Source: Saccoglossus kowalevskii
Lineage: Eukaryota; Hemichordata; Enteropneusta; Harrimaniidae
DNA length: 16,853 nt
Assembly: GCF_000003605.2 (NCBI RefSeq)
Contig: NW_003107587.1
Location: 61,210 to 78,062 of the forward strand
Reading direction: 5' to 3'
Shown: positions 1-8,956 of the stretch, piece after piece
Layout: each line of letters starts with the position of its first letter
Numbering within the stretch: position 1 is the stretch's first letter
Translations under genes and position numbers: made by a program
Notes under the pieces: generated by a model
What the model saw: only the letters and a program-made list of their open reading frames with translations
Databases searched by the model: none
Told to the model about the DNA's origin: nothing

Positions 1-135
1 CACAGTGAATATGTAAAATTTAGCATAGAACACATTATCTAAATGACGAAACCGTGAATTTAAAACCCACTGAATATGCCCGAAATGGTAAATCAGTGAA
101 ATTTAAACCAAGTGAAAATTAGTCATTTTACAGTA
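1..135. repeat. Right end of a TA-flanked MITE (TACTGTAAAAT family)
   Basis: The block is built from degenerate repeats of the phrase GTGAATTTAAAACC and ends in CATTTTACAGTA. Read from the other strand, that end is TACTGTAAAATG followed by a TTTTCACTTGG stretch. The same terminus and the same subterminal CCAAGTGAAAAT occur at 5140-5169, so the two are probably members of one family. TACTGTAAAA-type ends with a TA target site are typical of mariner/pogo-derived MITEs. The left end lies outside the window. Confidence 0.5.
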
Positions 136-139
136 TCCT

Positions 140-1060
140 GTAACCGTGTGTCAGTCACCCGCTGTCTCCAAACCGGACTACACCGGCGCAATCTGTGTCC
201 GACAGAGATATGTGGCCATGGGTTCGGCAGTTGCAAGGTGTGGGTGCTCCCATTAGGGGAGTTTCCCCAAGGCCTGGAGTAGTCACTAAGTTGTGACCTG
301 GCCACTCGCCGAACACATGCCTATCCCCCCGGTCGCAGAGGTAAGCGTCAAACATGCTTCGCCCGCTGCCGGAGGATGAGGAGCCACCACCTGGTCCCTT
401 CTTCCCTGGGGGCGTGCCGCTGCTCTTCCCTCCCTTGGAATGGTATGAGCGCTTGCCTCCTGGCTGACGTCTTAGGGCATTGTGTTTTCTGTGCCTGGGG
501 CACCCTCCGTTTACCCTTGGCAGTGGCCAACTGGCTAGCGGATTCGACCTGAACCATCTAGTTCATTGTACTCCGAAGCTCCAAGACTGCACCCGCCATC
601 CCCCCCCATCAAAGAGGGTGGAAGATGTCCAGTCTGTGTTACTGAGGAGATGACGTACTCCCTGACTCAGTTCGTCGGCGAAAATACAGAAGTCTAAGAC
701 CGCATCTCGTTGCACAGTAGTAACCCCGGACAGGAGAGCCAGGTAACACTGGAGGATGTCGCACGTAGCTGTGCAGTGGCCCACCAGTAAATGTGTCGCC
801 TGGTCTAGGAGGATGGTGCGTTCTGCCTCAAAGGTCTCAGAGTCCTGGGCATGCAAAATAATGCACACCAGTGCCCTCAGTGCGTGATGGATCGTCTCAG
901 ACTGAGCTGGCGAGAACGCCCATGGAACGCGGCCGTCCCCCTTTACCTGGATGCGGGTTCTATGCTGGTAAATTCTGATTATAACCACTGCACAGTCGCC
1001 TCGAAAAAAGAGGAGACAAAACCGACGGCGAGCCTCTGGTGCTGTCATTACATCTATCCA
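140..1060 (-). mobile_element. GC-rich block, probable degenerate mobile element
   Basis: Base composition changes sharply from AT-rich flanks to a GC-rich, codon-like stretch of about 900 bp. On the minus strand it holds three open stretches in different frames (563-1048, 348-557 and 155-355), each ending in a stop close to where the next begins. This is the pattern expected of one frame-shifted coding region. No terminal repeats or target-site duplication were recognised. It lies downstream of the last Schlafen exon seen here and shows no splice signals tying it to that gene. A decayed transposon or retrotransposon fragment is the best reading. Host-gene exons are a weaker alternative. Confidence 0.45.
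348..1048 (-). pseudogene. Broken ORF, possibly capsid-like of a tyrosine-recombinase retroelement
   Basis: The longest open stretch (563-1048, 161 aa) has a helical, leucine-rich segment around HHALRALVCIILHAQDSETF, later followed by LLSGVTTVQRDAVLDF and a TLFDG motif. A second stretch (348-557) in another frame is basic and rich in Gln, Lys and Arg (FQGREEQR). A helical domain with an RDAVL...LF-G pattern followed by a basic tail resembles the gag-like first ORF of DIRS/Ngaro retroelements. That resemblance is from memory of the general layout and is weak. No reverse transcriptase or recombinase motif is present. The frame change near 557 means it cannot encode one intact protein as it stands. 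Confidence 0.3.
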
Positions 1061-1169
1061 TTTCTAAATACATTGGTAAATCAAAGAAAGCTAAGAAAGA
1101 ACTCCTGTGTGCTGAGAGTATTGAAGACACATTAAAAATTAATTCAAAATTAATTGTATTTAAGATATT

Positions 1170-2042
1170 GATGGAAAAGCTGAAAACTAATTATGTAAAT
1201 CAGGTAACTAATATGAACAGATTTGAGTGTAAAACTAATAGTAATGTAATATCTATGTACCAAGTTTCATTGAAATGTGATTAGAACAAAAAAACTATGA
1301 ATTAATATGAACAAATTTCAACCCAAAATTAATTGGGCCTGTCTATTGTCCTAGAGCATTTATGATGATCAGTAATTGAGATATCAGTGTTAATTAATTA
1401 TGTTAATTAGGTGATTAATAAGCATAAATATTTACCAAAAACTAATTGGGTCTCTGCTTAGTCCTAGGTTCATTGAAATGAGATGAGTACTCTTTAAAAG
1501 TTTCATTAAAAATCCAATTGGTGGTTCTTTATATATCAGTGGAACATTCATGGACAAAATTAACTAATTATGCAAATTAGGTAATTAATATCCACAATTA
1601 TTTACCATAAAACTAATCAGGTCTCTGCATAGTCCTAGAAGATCTATGTAGCAAGTATCATTGAAATATGATGATTAGTACTTGAGATATCAGGCGAAAA
1701 GCTAAAAATTACCTAATTATGCTAATAAGTTAATTAATATGCACAAATATTTAATCCCAAAACTAATCAGGTCTCTGCACAGTCCTTAAGTAACTATGTA
1801 CCAAGTTTCATTGAAATGTGATGATTACTACTTGAAATAGCAGAAGCTGAAAATTAATTAATTAATTAATTATGTAAATTAGGTAATTAATATGTACTGA
1901 TATTACCCTAAAAACTATCAGGTCTGTGCAGTGTCCTATGACATTTATGTACCAAGTTTCATTGAAATGTGATGATTACTAGTTGAAATATCAAAAGCTG
2001 AAAATTAATTAGTTATGCAAATTAGGTAATTAATATGTACTG
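1170..2042. repeat. Diverged tandem array, units of about 115-170 bp
   Basis: About six degenerate copies repeat these modules in order: AACTAATCAGGTCTCTGCA, then AGTCCT, then ATGTACCAAGTTTCATTGAA, then GTGATGATTACTACTTGA, then ATTATGCAAATTAGGTAATT. The CTAATCAGGTCTCTGC phrase recurs near 1440, 1611, 1761 and, degenerate, 1913, so the later copies have a period close to 150 bp. The array stops abruptly at the junction with GC-rich DNA at 2043. Each unit contains a TGCAAATTAGGTAATTAATA module that is also found, inverted, in the 94-bp array at 9 kb. No coding capacity is apparent. Confidence 0.7.
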
Positions 2043-2400
2043 ATGGTGGGGATGGGGATCGCAGCTGTCCAGGGCGCCACCTACGCCAACTTGTCAGGCT
2101 AAGGGGATATCGACACGGGGGTAAAAATAATATGAAAAACTTATCCTACCAGCCACAGCGTCGGCTACCGCGGCCGCAGTAGCAACCCAAGCCAGAAACC
2201 CGGACAGTAAAAGGTAGGCCTTACAGGCAGAGCCGCTAGACTTCATCCCCGTCGGTGCGGAGATAAAGAAAGAGTGAAGGTCAAGGTGAGGTGGCGTCGC
2301 TACATTACCTCGGTCACGTGGTTCGTAGCGTAAGGGAAAAAAATCTTGGGATCACAGGGCTTCCCCTGACCTAGATTTTATCTCTCTGTCATTGGCAGAA
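2043..2400. other. Second GC-rich block, unassigned (likely mobile-element fragment)
   Basis: Base composition jumps from AT-rich array to GC-rich sequence within a few bases at 2043, beginning GGTGGGGATGGGGATCGCAG, and falls back after about 2400. It contains no ORF above background. It has a NotI-like GCGGCCGC at about 2170 and a GGTTCGTAGCG at about 2319 that only vaguely resembles a tRNA B box. No terminal repeats were seen. Because both ends of the 1170-2042 array meet GC-rich DNA, this block and the one at 140-1060 may belong to one composite element, but no shared sequence proves it. Confidence 0.35.
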
Positions 2401-2561
2401 TGGCTGATTAATGCCTACAGTTCAAAATAGTCATTTTGACTGACCGGAGTCTATGGTGGGTAATTGAACATAGTGAATTTTATGTTACGTATCATGTACA
2501 AAGGATTATAAAATACATTTCATTTGAAATGTGAGACAATATAATTCAATAAATTACTTAC

Positions 2562-3342
2562 CTTAGTTTGTTAACAAGTGCACTATTCTCTGCAACATAT
2601 AGTACTTTACTACTAAAATGACCAGATTTCACATAACACTCATTATGAAGCTTTCGTGCTACAGCTAATGCCACAACGGTCTTGCCAGTACCTGGAGGTC
2701 CTCGCACCCAGACATGTTGCATACCACCCTTGTTAAACCAGTTGTATATGATGTTGAATTGTTCTGTCGTCAAAAGGTTCAGATAACAGCAACCAACCTG
2801 CGATGAAAGGCACGTTGACGGCACTGCTAACAGAACAATAGTTAACGCAAGGCTGATGGCTTCAAACTTAGAAACCGTGATAGAATGGTAATCACTTGGA
2901 TAGAAACTGTTGATAACAGGTAGCTCGATTGTTGGATCCCGGACACTGACAGTGCTGTAGTTAATAGTGAACTTCTCTGTACATCCTCCAACTGTTGTCA
3001 AGACTTCCTTCAGCTTTTGAGCAGTCATCCGATTGTATATTTTAGTGTCTTCAGTTACATTCTCAGCTACAGTAATTAGAAATATGCCTCTATTGACCAA
3101 GCACAGCAAAATATCACAGATACGATTTTCTGCTCGGTGACTTAAGCTGTTACCAGGGTTAATGGATTCTTTGACCAACTCATTGTACAGAAAGTGGACA
3201 CAAACACAAGTTCCTTTGAACTCGTTCTGTGTTTGAAGAAGTTCCTTGATCTTGAGCTTCAAGCCCATGTCTAGGTTATCATAGAAAGCAGCAGGATGAA
3301 TAGGTAACTTGCCGTTAGAATCCTCTTCTAGTAACAATGTTG
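2562..3342 (-). CDS. Schlafen exon 7: linker and Walker A of helicase-like domain
   Basis: This exon encodes residues 434-693 plus two bases of the next codon. The acceptor is TTTTATATCTATAG|CAACA and the donor is CTAAG|GTAAGT. Its first half (around FYDNLDMGLKLKIKELLQTQ and later GGCTEKFTINYSTV) follows the Schlafen linker pattern. The second half has SDYHSITVSKFEAISLALTI and LLTTEQFNIIYNWF, then VWVRGPPGTGKT with the P-loop at residues 648-655 (genomic 2678-2701), then KVLYVAENSAL. This order (LT-x-EQ...VW-x-x-G-P-GTGKT...LYV-x-EN) is characteristic of long, helicase-bearing Schlafens. Walker B and the later helicase motifs are not here, so further exons must follow to the left. If the intron were retained, the frame would end at once (CTA AGG TAA). 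Confidence 0.88.
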
Positions 3343-3406
3343 CTATAGATATAAAAAAAAGTAGAACAATAATAGCTGGGATTTTTAACATTTTTTTGTT
3401 TAAATA

Positions 3407-4218
3407 TACCGTACTAGACCGCGTTAGCGCCCAGGGGCCTCAGCTCAAAAAATCATGATTTTTTAGGGGTGGGCGCTTACCCGAGCACCCCCCTCGAAAA
3501 AGAGTGCAAATGAAAATTGTTATTCATCAAGTGACAGAGTACGTCTTTGAGGGAAAATCAAATTACGATAATTGATTTTCACAATGAAGAAACAGAAATG
3601 ATCACAAAAAATATGCACATTTTATTATAATATTAATTACGTATCACCAGAAGGTGTTGGATCGTACGCAAACTCGCGATGAAAATCACTTTCCGCCATG
3701 ATGCATTTGCAGATTTGACCTACAGCAGCGTCCTTTGACCTAATGGGTCAAGTTGGTTATTAACCAATCAGAATGCTGTGTTGTACTGACGCAATTCTTC
3801 GGAAATTCCTGAAGACTTTCCGGTAACACAATGCGGAAGTGAATTATCGATTTCGAAGTAAGATCTGTTGGAATTGATTTCAGCAAATAAATGACATGGT
3901 TTTTCAAAAAAAACTAGTAACTGAAGATGGCATGAAATATTTACCGCATTTTACTTGTATTAACAGGTCATTGTCGATGCGTAGTTTACGCACAGTTACC
4001 GTGTTCTACGCATTCACAACATGTTCACAGCGGTCGATATCTACGCTGTATCATATAAAAACAATTACCAAGATTCATTACGCAAGACCAAGTTTTAAAT
4101 TAGTTGCATTTTGAAGGAGTGGGCGTTTTGCCGAATGTGACCCCAAATATAAAAATTGCGCAAAAGTGGGGGGTGGGCGCTTGCCCGGGCATGGGCGCTA
4201 ACGCAGTCGATTACGGTA
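3407..4218. mobile_element. Non-autonomous DNA transposon with inverted ends (about 810 bp)
   Basis: The left end reads TACCGTACTAGACCGCGTTA, continuing GCGCCCA. The right end, reverse-complemented, reads TACCGTAATCGACTGCGTTA, continuing GCGCCCA. About 24 of the first 27 positions match. The outermost TA could be the target duplication (TA at 3407-3408 and 4217-4218), as in Tc1/mariner-type elements. Just inside each end is a direct repeat, GGGTGGGCGCTT-R-CCCG (about 3467 and 4171). No transposase ORF is present. The small ORFs inside show no recognisable domain. It sits in the intron between Schlafen exons 6 and 7, ending only about 65 bp upstream of the exon 7 acceptor. Confidence 0.72.
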
Positions 4219-4977
4219 AACTACATAATGAAATATTGTTTAATACACAATTGTATGAGCAAAGTCACCCTGAGCATGACTAATGTCACATGAAATGTGA
4301 AGGAAAAGTTTGAGTTGTCGCCATTTTCGCCGATATGGGTCATGTGATGGAAACCAAAGAAAAATATTATTTACACATGACCCACACTATTATGGGAATT
4401 GGCGCATAAAATCATCACTGAGCGGCCAACTGAGAGAGACTTAGTCTCTTAGTCTGGTGTCATATTTAAGATTTTGTCCATGGTGCAAAATCCATAAATG
4501 ATGGACATGAACAACACATTTTCAACAAAAGAAATATACATCTCCTGTGATATTTTAAAGTCTGAAGAAAAAAAAACACAATTTGCTTGAATTTTATGTA
4601 TTTTTATCAATTTTCAATTAAAATTGCAGTTATAAATACCACAAAAAAGTTGTTTCCTCCTCAACCCACTAACACTTTTTGATAACTTCTTGTCATTGAC
4701 ACTAATGGTAGTCCTTTTGGTATTTCTATATTTCCTGACGCCTAAAATTAGTAAAATACAATTTTGGTTTTCTGTAGTCACTGAAAACTATTCTAGAGTA
4801 CAATGTTTATTGAGGCTAGCATGAATGGAAAAATTTTGTTTCGACAATAAGCTGTTATCATCGTAAAAATTGTTAAATTCTTCTTCAATGCTCAGTTTAT
4901 TTTTCGAAAATTATGCAGTTTTCCCACCAAAAGTTAATAGTCATGAATTACTATGTAGCCTAAGCAGTTCAATGCTT
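4219..4977. other. Intron sequence with nothing recognised
   Basis: This is AT-rich sequence within the Schlafen intron between exons 6 and 7. There is no ORF of note, no plausible acceptor/donor pair enclosing an open frame in the right phase, and no clear repeat structure. Confidence 0.5.
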
Positions 4978-5169
4978 TACTGTCAAATAGCTGGAATTAA
5001 CTTTCGCTGAAAAGACTTTTTGGGGTTTTATTTTCACTGATTTCTGACGAGTTGAATGTAAAATAAAGGAAAAAACGTATATTCGCTGGCTTTTATTTTC
5101 ACTGAATCATTCGTTCAGCGAAATTAGCAAAAATTATTTCCAAGTGAAAATAAAAAGTATTTTACAGTA
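4978..5169. mobile_element. 192-bp MITE, TACTGTMAAATA ends
   Basis: The left end TACTGTCAAATA (4978-4989) pairs with the right end TATTTTACAGTA (5158-5169), 11 of 12 positions matching as inverted repeats. Inside, the phrase TTTATTTTCACTGA occurs twice, and CCAAGTGAAAATAA lies next to the right end. The terminal and subterminal sequence match the element fragment at 1-135. The TA at each edge is consistent with a mariner/pogo-type TA target duplication. It lies about 70 bp downstream (in gene direction) of the exon 6 donor. Confidence 0.6.
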
Positions 5170-5238
5170 TATCATAATAAAATAAACTTCTCATTTTAAA
5201 GTTGAGCAAAGTTTTGTTTAAGAAATCATCTAACTCAC

Positions 5239-5334
5239 CTTTGAACATTGCAACTGGTTTCTCCAGGCAATATACAGGTTTGGAGGCAGCATTATTAATG
5301 TCCAGTTTTTGCATTTTTTGGGTCAAGTAGTCAA
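5239..5334 (-). CDS. Schlafen exon 6: short exon between core and linker
   Basis: A 96-bp exon with acceptor TTTTTCTTCAG|TTGAC and donor TTCAAAG|GTGAGT. Only one reading frame is open, and it is the one that continues the previous exon (phase 1 in, phase 1 out). It encodes DYLTQKMQKLDINNAASKPV then YCLEKPVAMFK, residues 403-433, with junction residues Val 402 and Ala 434. It bridges the Schlafen core and the linker that precedes the P-loop. No separate domain is recognised. Too short to identify alone, it is supported by strong splice sites and agreement of phase on both sides. Confidence 0.8.
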
Positions 5335-5682
5335 CTGAAGAAAAATAATAAATATATTCCTGTTAAATTCAAAATTGTTAATATAATTTCATTCACTGTA
5401 GGAAATGTGTATGTATTTTGATGGTGAAGCATGAACAACAAGTACAGTACGAACTGAGTAACCTCAATCTTTTCACCCCCAGTTCCTTTTTTTCATAACA
5501 TTCACAAAATACTTAGTCCAGTTTATAGTCTGCACTGTCCTCCAGAAGTTTGGGACAAAAATAGCCAAATTTTTTGAGTGAAAACTAAAACTTGACTAAA
5601 ATTTTGACTTTTGGCTCCAAAATTAGATTTCATTTCCAGAAATATTAAAGAATATTAGAAACAAGCAGCCTGTCGGCTGAGA
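5335..5682. other. Intron sequence with nothing recognised
   Basis: This is AT-rich intron between exons 5 and 6. A small AGCC-TGTC-GGCT hairpin at about 5667-5678 lies just outside the element that starts near 5683 and may belong to it. Confidence 0.4.
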
Positions 5683-6395
5683 TAGCTCCGCTGTTAGCGA
5701 TGCACATGGCAATTAAAGAACAGAAGATATCATTAGAAAATGAACAATATGCATAGTATCAATGCAACGGGACTTGCTGTTTTCAACAAGAATTCAAAAA
5801 TATCATTTTTCACCATAAATGATTGTGATTTTTAACAAGAAGAAAATATTACTTTTTACCAAAAATGACAAAAATATTCACCAAATTTAGAGAATTGAAG
5901 ATGTCATTACAAAATGAACAAATCTGAGAGAGGTCCACATGTAGTACCTATAAATGTAATATCAAAGCAATTGGACTTGCGGTTTTTAACAAGAAGTCGA
6001 AAATATCACTTTTTACCAAAAATGACAAAAATATTCACCAAAATTAGAGAACTAAAGATATCATTACAAAATGAACAAATCTGAGAGGGATCCACATGTA
6101 GTACCTATATATGTAATATCAAAGCAATTGGACTTGCGGTTTTTAACCAGAAGTCAAAAATATCACTTTTTACCAAAAATGACAAAAATATTCATCAAAA
6201 CTAGAGAATTGAAGATATGATCATGAAATGAACAAATCTGAGAGAGGTCTACTCAAGGTACATATACACCAAGTATCAAAGCATTCAGGCTTGTAGTTTT
6301 CAAGAAGAAGTCGAAAAAGTAAAACATTGACACGGACGACGCCGGACAATCACTCATATGATAAGCTCCGCTCGACAAAGTCGACAGCGGAGCTA
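5683..6395. mobile_element. Tandem-cored interspersed element with inverted ends and terminal hairpin
   Basis: The 12-bp ends TAGCTCCGCTGT (5683-5694) and ACAGCGGAGCTA (6384-6395) are inverted copies. The interior is a head-to-tail array. The phrase GACTTGC falls at 5771, 5974 and 6131, with a diverged copy near 6288, so the last three are exactly 157 bp apart. The first interval is 203 bp because of a partial internal duplication. Each unit carries AAGAAGTCGAAAATATCA, TTTTTACCAAAAATGAC and AAAATGAACAAATCTGAGAG. The right part holds a CG-rich GACGGACGACGCCGGAC tract. Core repeats of this length with a terminal hairpin recall pearl-type or Helentron-associated elements of marine invertebrates, but that assignment is inference. 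No ORF is present. Confidence 0.65.
6364..6394. other. Hairpin at the right end of the tandem-cored element
   Basis: AGCTCCGCT pairs with AGCGGAGCT over 9 bp. After a 2-base bulge, CGAC pairs with GTCG around an AAA loop. A hairpin close to one end is a structural mark of rolling-circle-type elements, although here it overlaps the terminal inverted repeat. Confidence 0.6.
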
Positions 6396-6650
6396 AAAAG
6401 TAAGCGAGCTAGGCTTGCTTTCCAAACTTGTGATGACAATAACAGTTGCCAGTTGGTGAAATTTGATCAAAATCAACAGTAGCAAATTTAAATCTCGTAT
6501 TTTATTTCATGGTGCTATAAGGTAGAACTATGTTTTATTGACGTGGAATGGAATTGGATCACAGTCAAACATCGTGCAAGAGTTTGCTTTTTATGAGATC
6601 TTTATCACATTTATCACTAAACATGTCACTAAACCTGACGTTACCTTTAC
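6396..6650. other. Intron start downstream of exon 5, with in-frame extension
   Basis: If the exon 5 donor is not used, the Schlafen frame runs on for about 28 codons to a stop near 6565, ending KSKLLHDV. No other feature was seen. Confidence 0.5.
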
Positions 6651-6656
6651 CTGAAA
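6639..6656 (-). promoter_or_regulatory. Tandem splice donors at end of exon 5
   Basis: The minus strand reads TTTCAG|GTAAAG|GTAACG, two possible donors six bases apart and in the same phase. The first is the better match to consensus and was used here. The second would add Gly-Lys before Val 402 without changing the frame. Confidence 0.5.
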
Positions 6657-7564
6657 GTCGATTCTGATTTTCTCCAAGGACTTTGCACTTCCAGGTCCCG
6701 AAATCTACTGCTTGCACTTCACCGTCTTGGATATGGTAACTGGTGGGACATCTTCGATACACACCTCCACTACCTCGAATTCCAGCAACAGACACTACAA
6801 TGACACTGCTGCTAACACCTACGACAGGTATCTCAGTAATTTTGTAGTGTGTTTCTTCTTCAGGATCAAGCCCCCACTCCATTTTCTTAATCTCCTCATT
6901 CACAATTTGGCGAAACTTCCGTATATTTTCATGGGTAACACCAACAACTGTAGTTGTTTTGTCTGCAACACCATATACCAAATGTCCACCTTCCAAGTTG
7001 GCAAATGCAGAAAGATTTCTCCCGATCTGCTCTGATACGTTTTGATTGATTTTCTTCTTTTTCTTATCCATCAATTCCTTAAACTGAAGCTGTTTTGATT
7101 CTCGTGGTAGAAGCGAGTGTTTTTCATTGAGAAAGACTTCAGTTGGCAGCGGCGGCAATTCATCCAGAGATGTTTCTTCAGTTTTCCCCTGTAGGAAACT
7201 TTTTAACTGATCTATAGTCATTAGTTTACTCTGAGAGTTGTACATTCGATAACAATTTGTTGAGATAGTTATCCACTTCTTAGCAGGTCTGACGAAGACG
7301 TAAATAGATTTACTTTTTTTTGTCCATTTGATATCTATATATTCCATTGGATTATCAGGAGTTATCATCATTTCCATATTTTGTTCAAACCCTTGCGCCC
7401 AAGAATCGAACATTTCAGATGTCACAGCACCACCTTTGATATTTTTCAATTCTAAAATTCCACCACCTGAATTCAGCAGTGCACATATTTTAGCCTTGTA
7501 GTTATTCTTAAATTCTGGGTTCCCTTTATCCCAAATTAATTTCATTGAAACTACTCGTTCACTC
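6651..7564 (-). CDS. Schlafen exon 5: two-lobed Schlafen core (AlbA_2 type)
   Basis: This large exon (914 bp) has acceptor GTTTGTTTTCAG|GAGTG and donor CTTTCAG|GTAAAG, and encodes residues 98-401. Lobe one has CALLNSGGGILELK (residues 124-137) and later SIYVFVRPAKKW. Lobe two has RESKQLQFKELM (251-262), a lysine run, then SAFANLEGGHLVYGVADKT (282-300), and ends with VQAVDFGTWKCKVL. The repeated N-SGGG / N-EGG turns and the E-S-x-x-x-x-F-K strand are hallmarks of the Schlafen core. In vertebrate SLFN11/13-type nucleases the triad is Glu, Glu (five later) and Asp. Here these positions read E252, Q257 and D298. The HxC...CC zinc site of vertebrate cores is not visible. This may be a nucleic-acid binder rather than an active nuclease. 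Confidence 0.92.
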
Positions 7565-8644
7565 CTGAAAACAAACAACAATAAATTTATTAGTTCATAG
7601 CAAGGATTTATAAATGGTTTTATGCAATGTAACTTTCAATTTAACAAAACTCATTTTTTTTCTTGTGAGGGTATGTGAATCTGATTTTTTTTGATGCAGC
7701 ATCAAAGTTCAGGTATATGAACTAACCATTCCACACAAAAAAAAAAAAATGTTAGTAGCAGTAACATGACCTTGATTGTCATTTCTGATTTTCAGAAAAC
7801 CAGCCAAAAAAACACTTAAAATCAGTTTGGGGTCAATCATGTGATAAATAGAAAACAAATATTTATATAAATTTATGGCTGTAATTGGGATGTAATTTTG
7901 GAAATATTACATGGGATTCACATAGCAAACATAATAATTATATTCAACCCTATACATGCAGTGCTCTGCAACACGTGGTGGTACCGTCACATTGGACTGA
8001 CATCACCTGAGTCATTATCTTGCCCGCCACAATTTTGTTTATCATATGCATGTTTCAATGAAGATGTTAAATGTCACATAGTGATATCTTGAAAATGTGA
8101 AAACTCTCAGCATATATTAATACATTTCCTCTGAGCTGTAGAGAATAAATAAGAGTGACTTATATTCAGCTGGAATTTAATTTTAATAATTTGTTATATT
8201 TAAACTACAGAAAATGCATTATTTTTGATGGATTTTATTTTTTTTGGTACATGAGTTCCCTTAGTAACAAACATGAAATAAATCCACCAAAAATCACTCA
8301 AAAAGATTGTGAGACAGCAGACTGTGAAACATCAGAAAGGACAGTGGTTTAAAAATAGGAAAATCAGGTAATCATGCAAGAGAAAAAGAAGTAAAATGTT
8401 GATCCCAAATAATTTGAATACAACTGATTGCTCACTCTGATGTCTTATAGCCACATTAATGAGGATGACACCTGGCATGGTCGTACAAGGTACATCTTGA
8501 TGTGGTTCAGTACAGAAATGAATAAGAATAACAGTTTTTGTTGTTTAACTGTACGCAAATGTTACCCCTCCCCCAGTGTTGCGCTCATGCAATTTTTGTT
8601 TTTTATTTTAAGGTTGTGTGGGAAAAGGGGTGATAAATACTTAC
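7565..8644. other. Intron between exons 4 and 5, nothing recognised
   Basis: AT-rich, with homopolymer runs at about 7694 (T) and 7736-7749 (A). The ORFs on the + strand (7898-8092, 8155-8352, 8428-8712) have no recognisable domain, and one overlaps exon 4 antisense. No MITE ends were found. Confidence 0.5.
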
Positions 8645-8763
8645 ACTTGTCCTGCACCTATTCTTTCAGTTTCCCTTTCCTCCAGTTTAATTTCATTTTC
8701 TTCACTCTGTAAATTTATTTCTACAGATTCAACTTCCATCATCGGTGATTTATCAAAAGATGT
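8645..8763 (-). CDS. Schlafen exon 4: acidic N-terminal extension
   Basis: A 119-bp exon with acceptor GATTAATTGCAG|ACATC and donor GGACAAGT|GTAAGT. It encodes residues 58-96 and two bases of Val 97. The peptide starts TSFDKSPMMEVESVEINLQS and goes on with a Glu-rich stretch (EENEIKLEERETER), likely disordered or helical. It joins exon 3 between codons and exon 5 in frame (GT|G). Its acceptor side and the intron next to it closely resemble those of exon 2 (10908-10999), suggesting the two exons arose by duplication. No vertebrate Schlafen counterpart is recognised for this segment. Confidence 0.72.
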
Positions 8764-8956
8764 CTGCAATTAATCATAGGTTTGGACACCCTGTTAAACA
8801 TACTGAAAAATCACATATGCCTTCTATTAATTACACCACCTAATTCGCAAAACCAAAATTTTTATTTTCCTCCAGCAATTCAACCTTCTGGTTGGAAAAG
8901 ATCACATTCAAACAAAAAAATTAAAGATACGATTGGCACATAATTGATAAATTGAT

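Noticed and set aside
851-1284. ORFs on the + strand over the GC-rich block and the start of the array
   Set aside because: They cross from GC-rich block to AT-rich array with a change of codon use and no motif; the minus-strand frames there are more convincing.
2300-2345. tRNA-derived SINE B box (GGTTCGTAGCG)
   Set aside because: It matches GGTTCGANTCC only in the first six bases and no A box lies at the proper distance.
3343-3391. N-terminal hydrophobic segment (LKIPAIIVLLFFISI) before the P-loop exon, like a signal peptide
   Set aside because: These codons lie upstream of a good acceptor (TTTTATATCTATAG) and are intron. Splicing at 3342 keeps the frame with exon 6.
6712-7035. 107-aa ORF on the + strand
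   Set aside because: It is antisense to the Schlafen core exon, which has clear family motifs.
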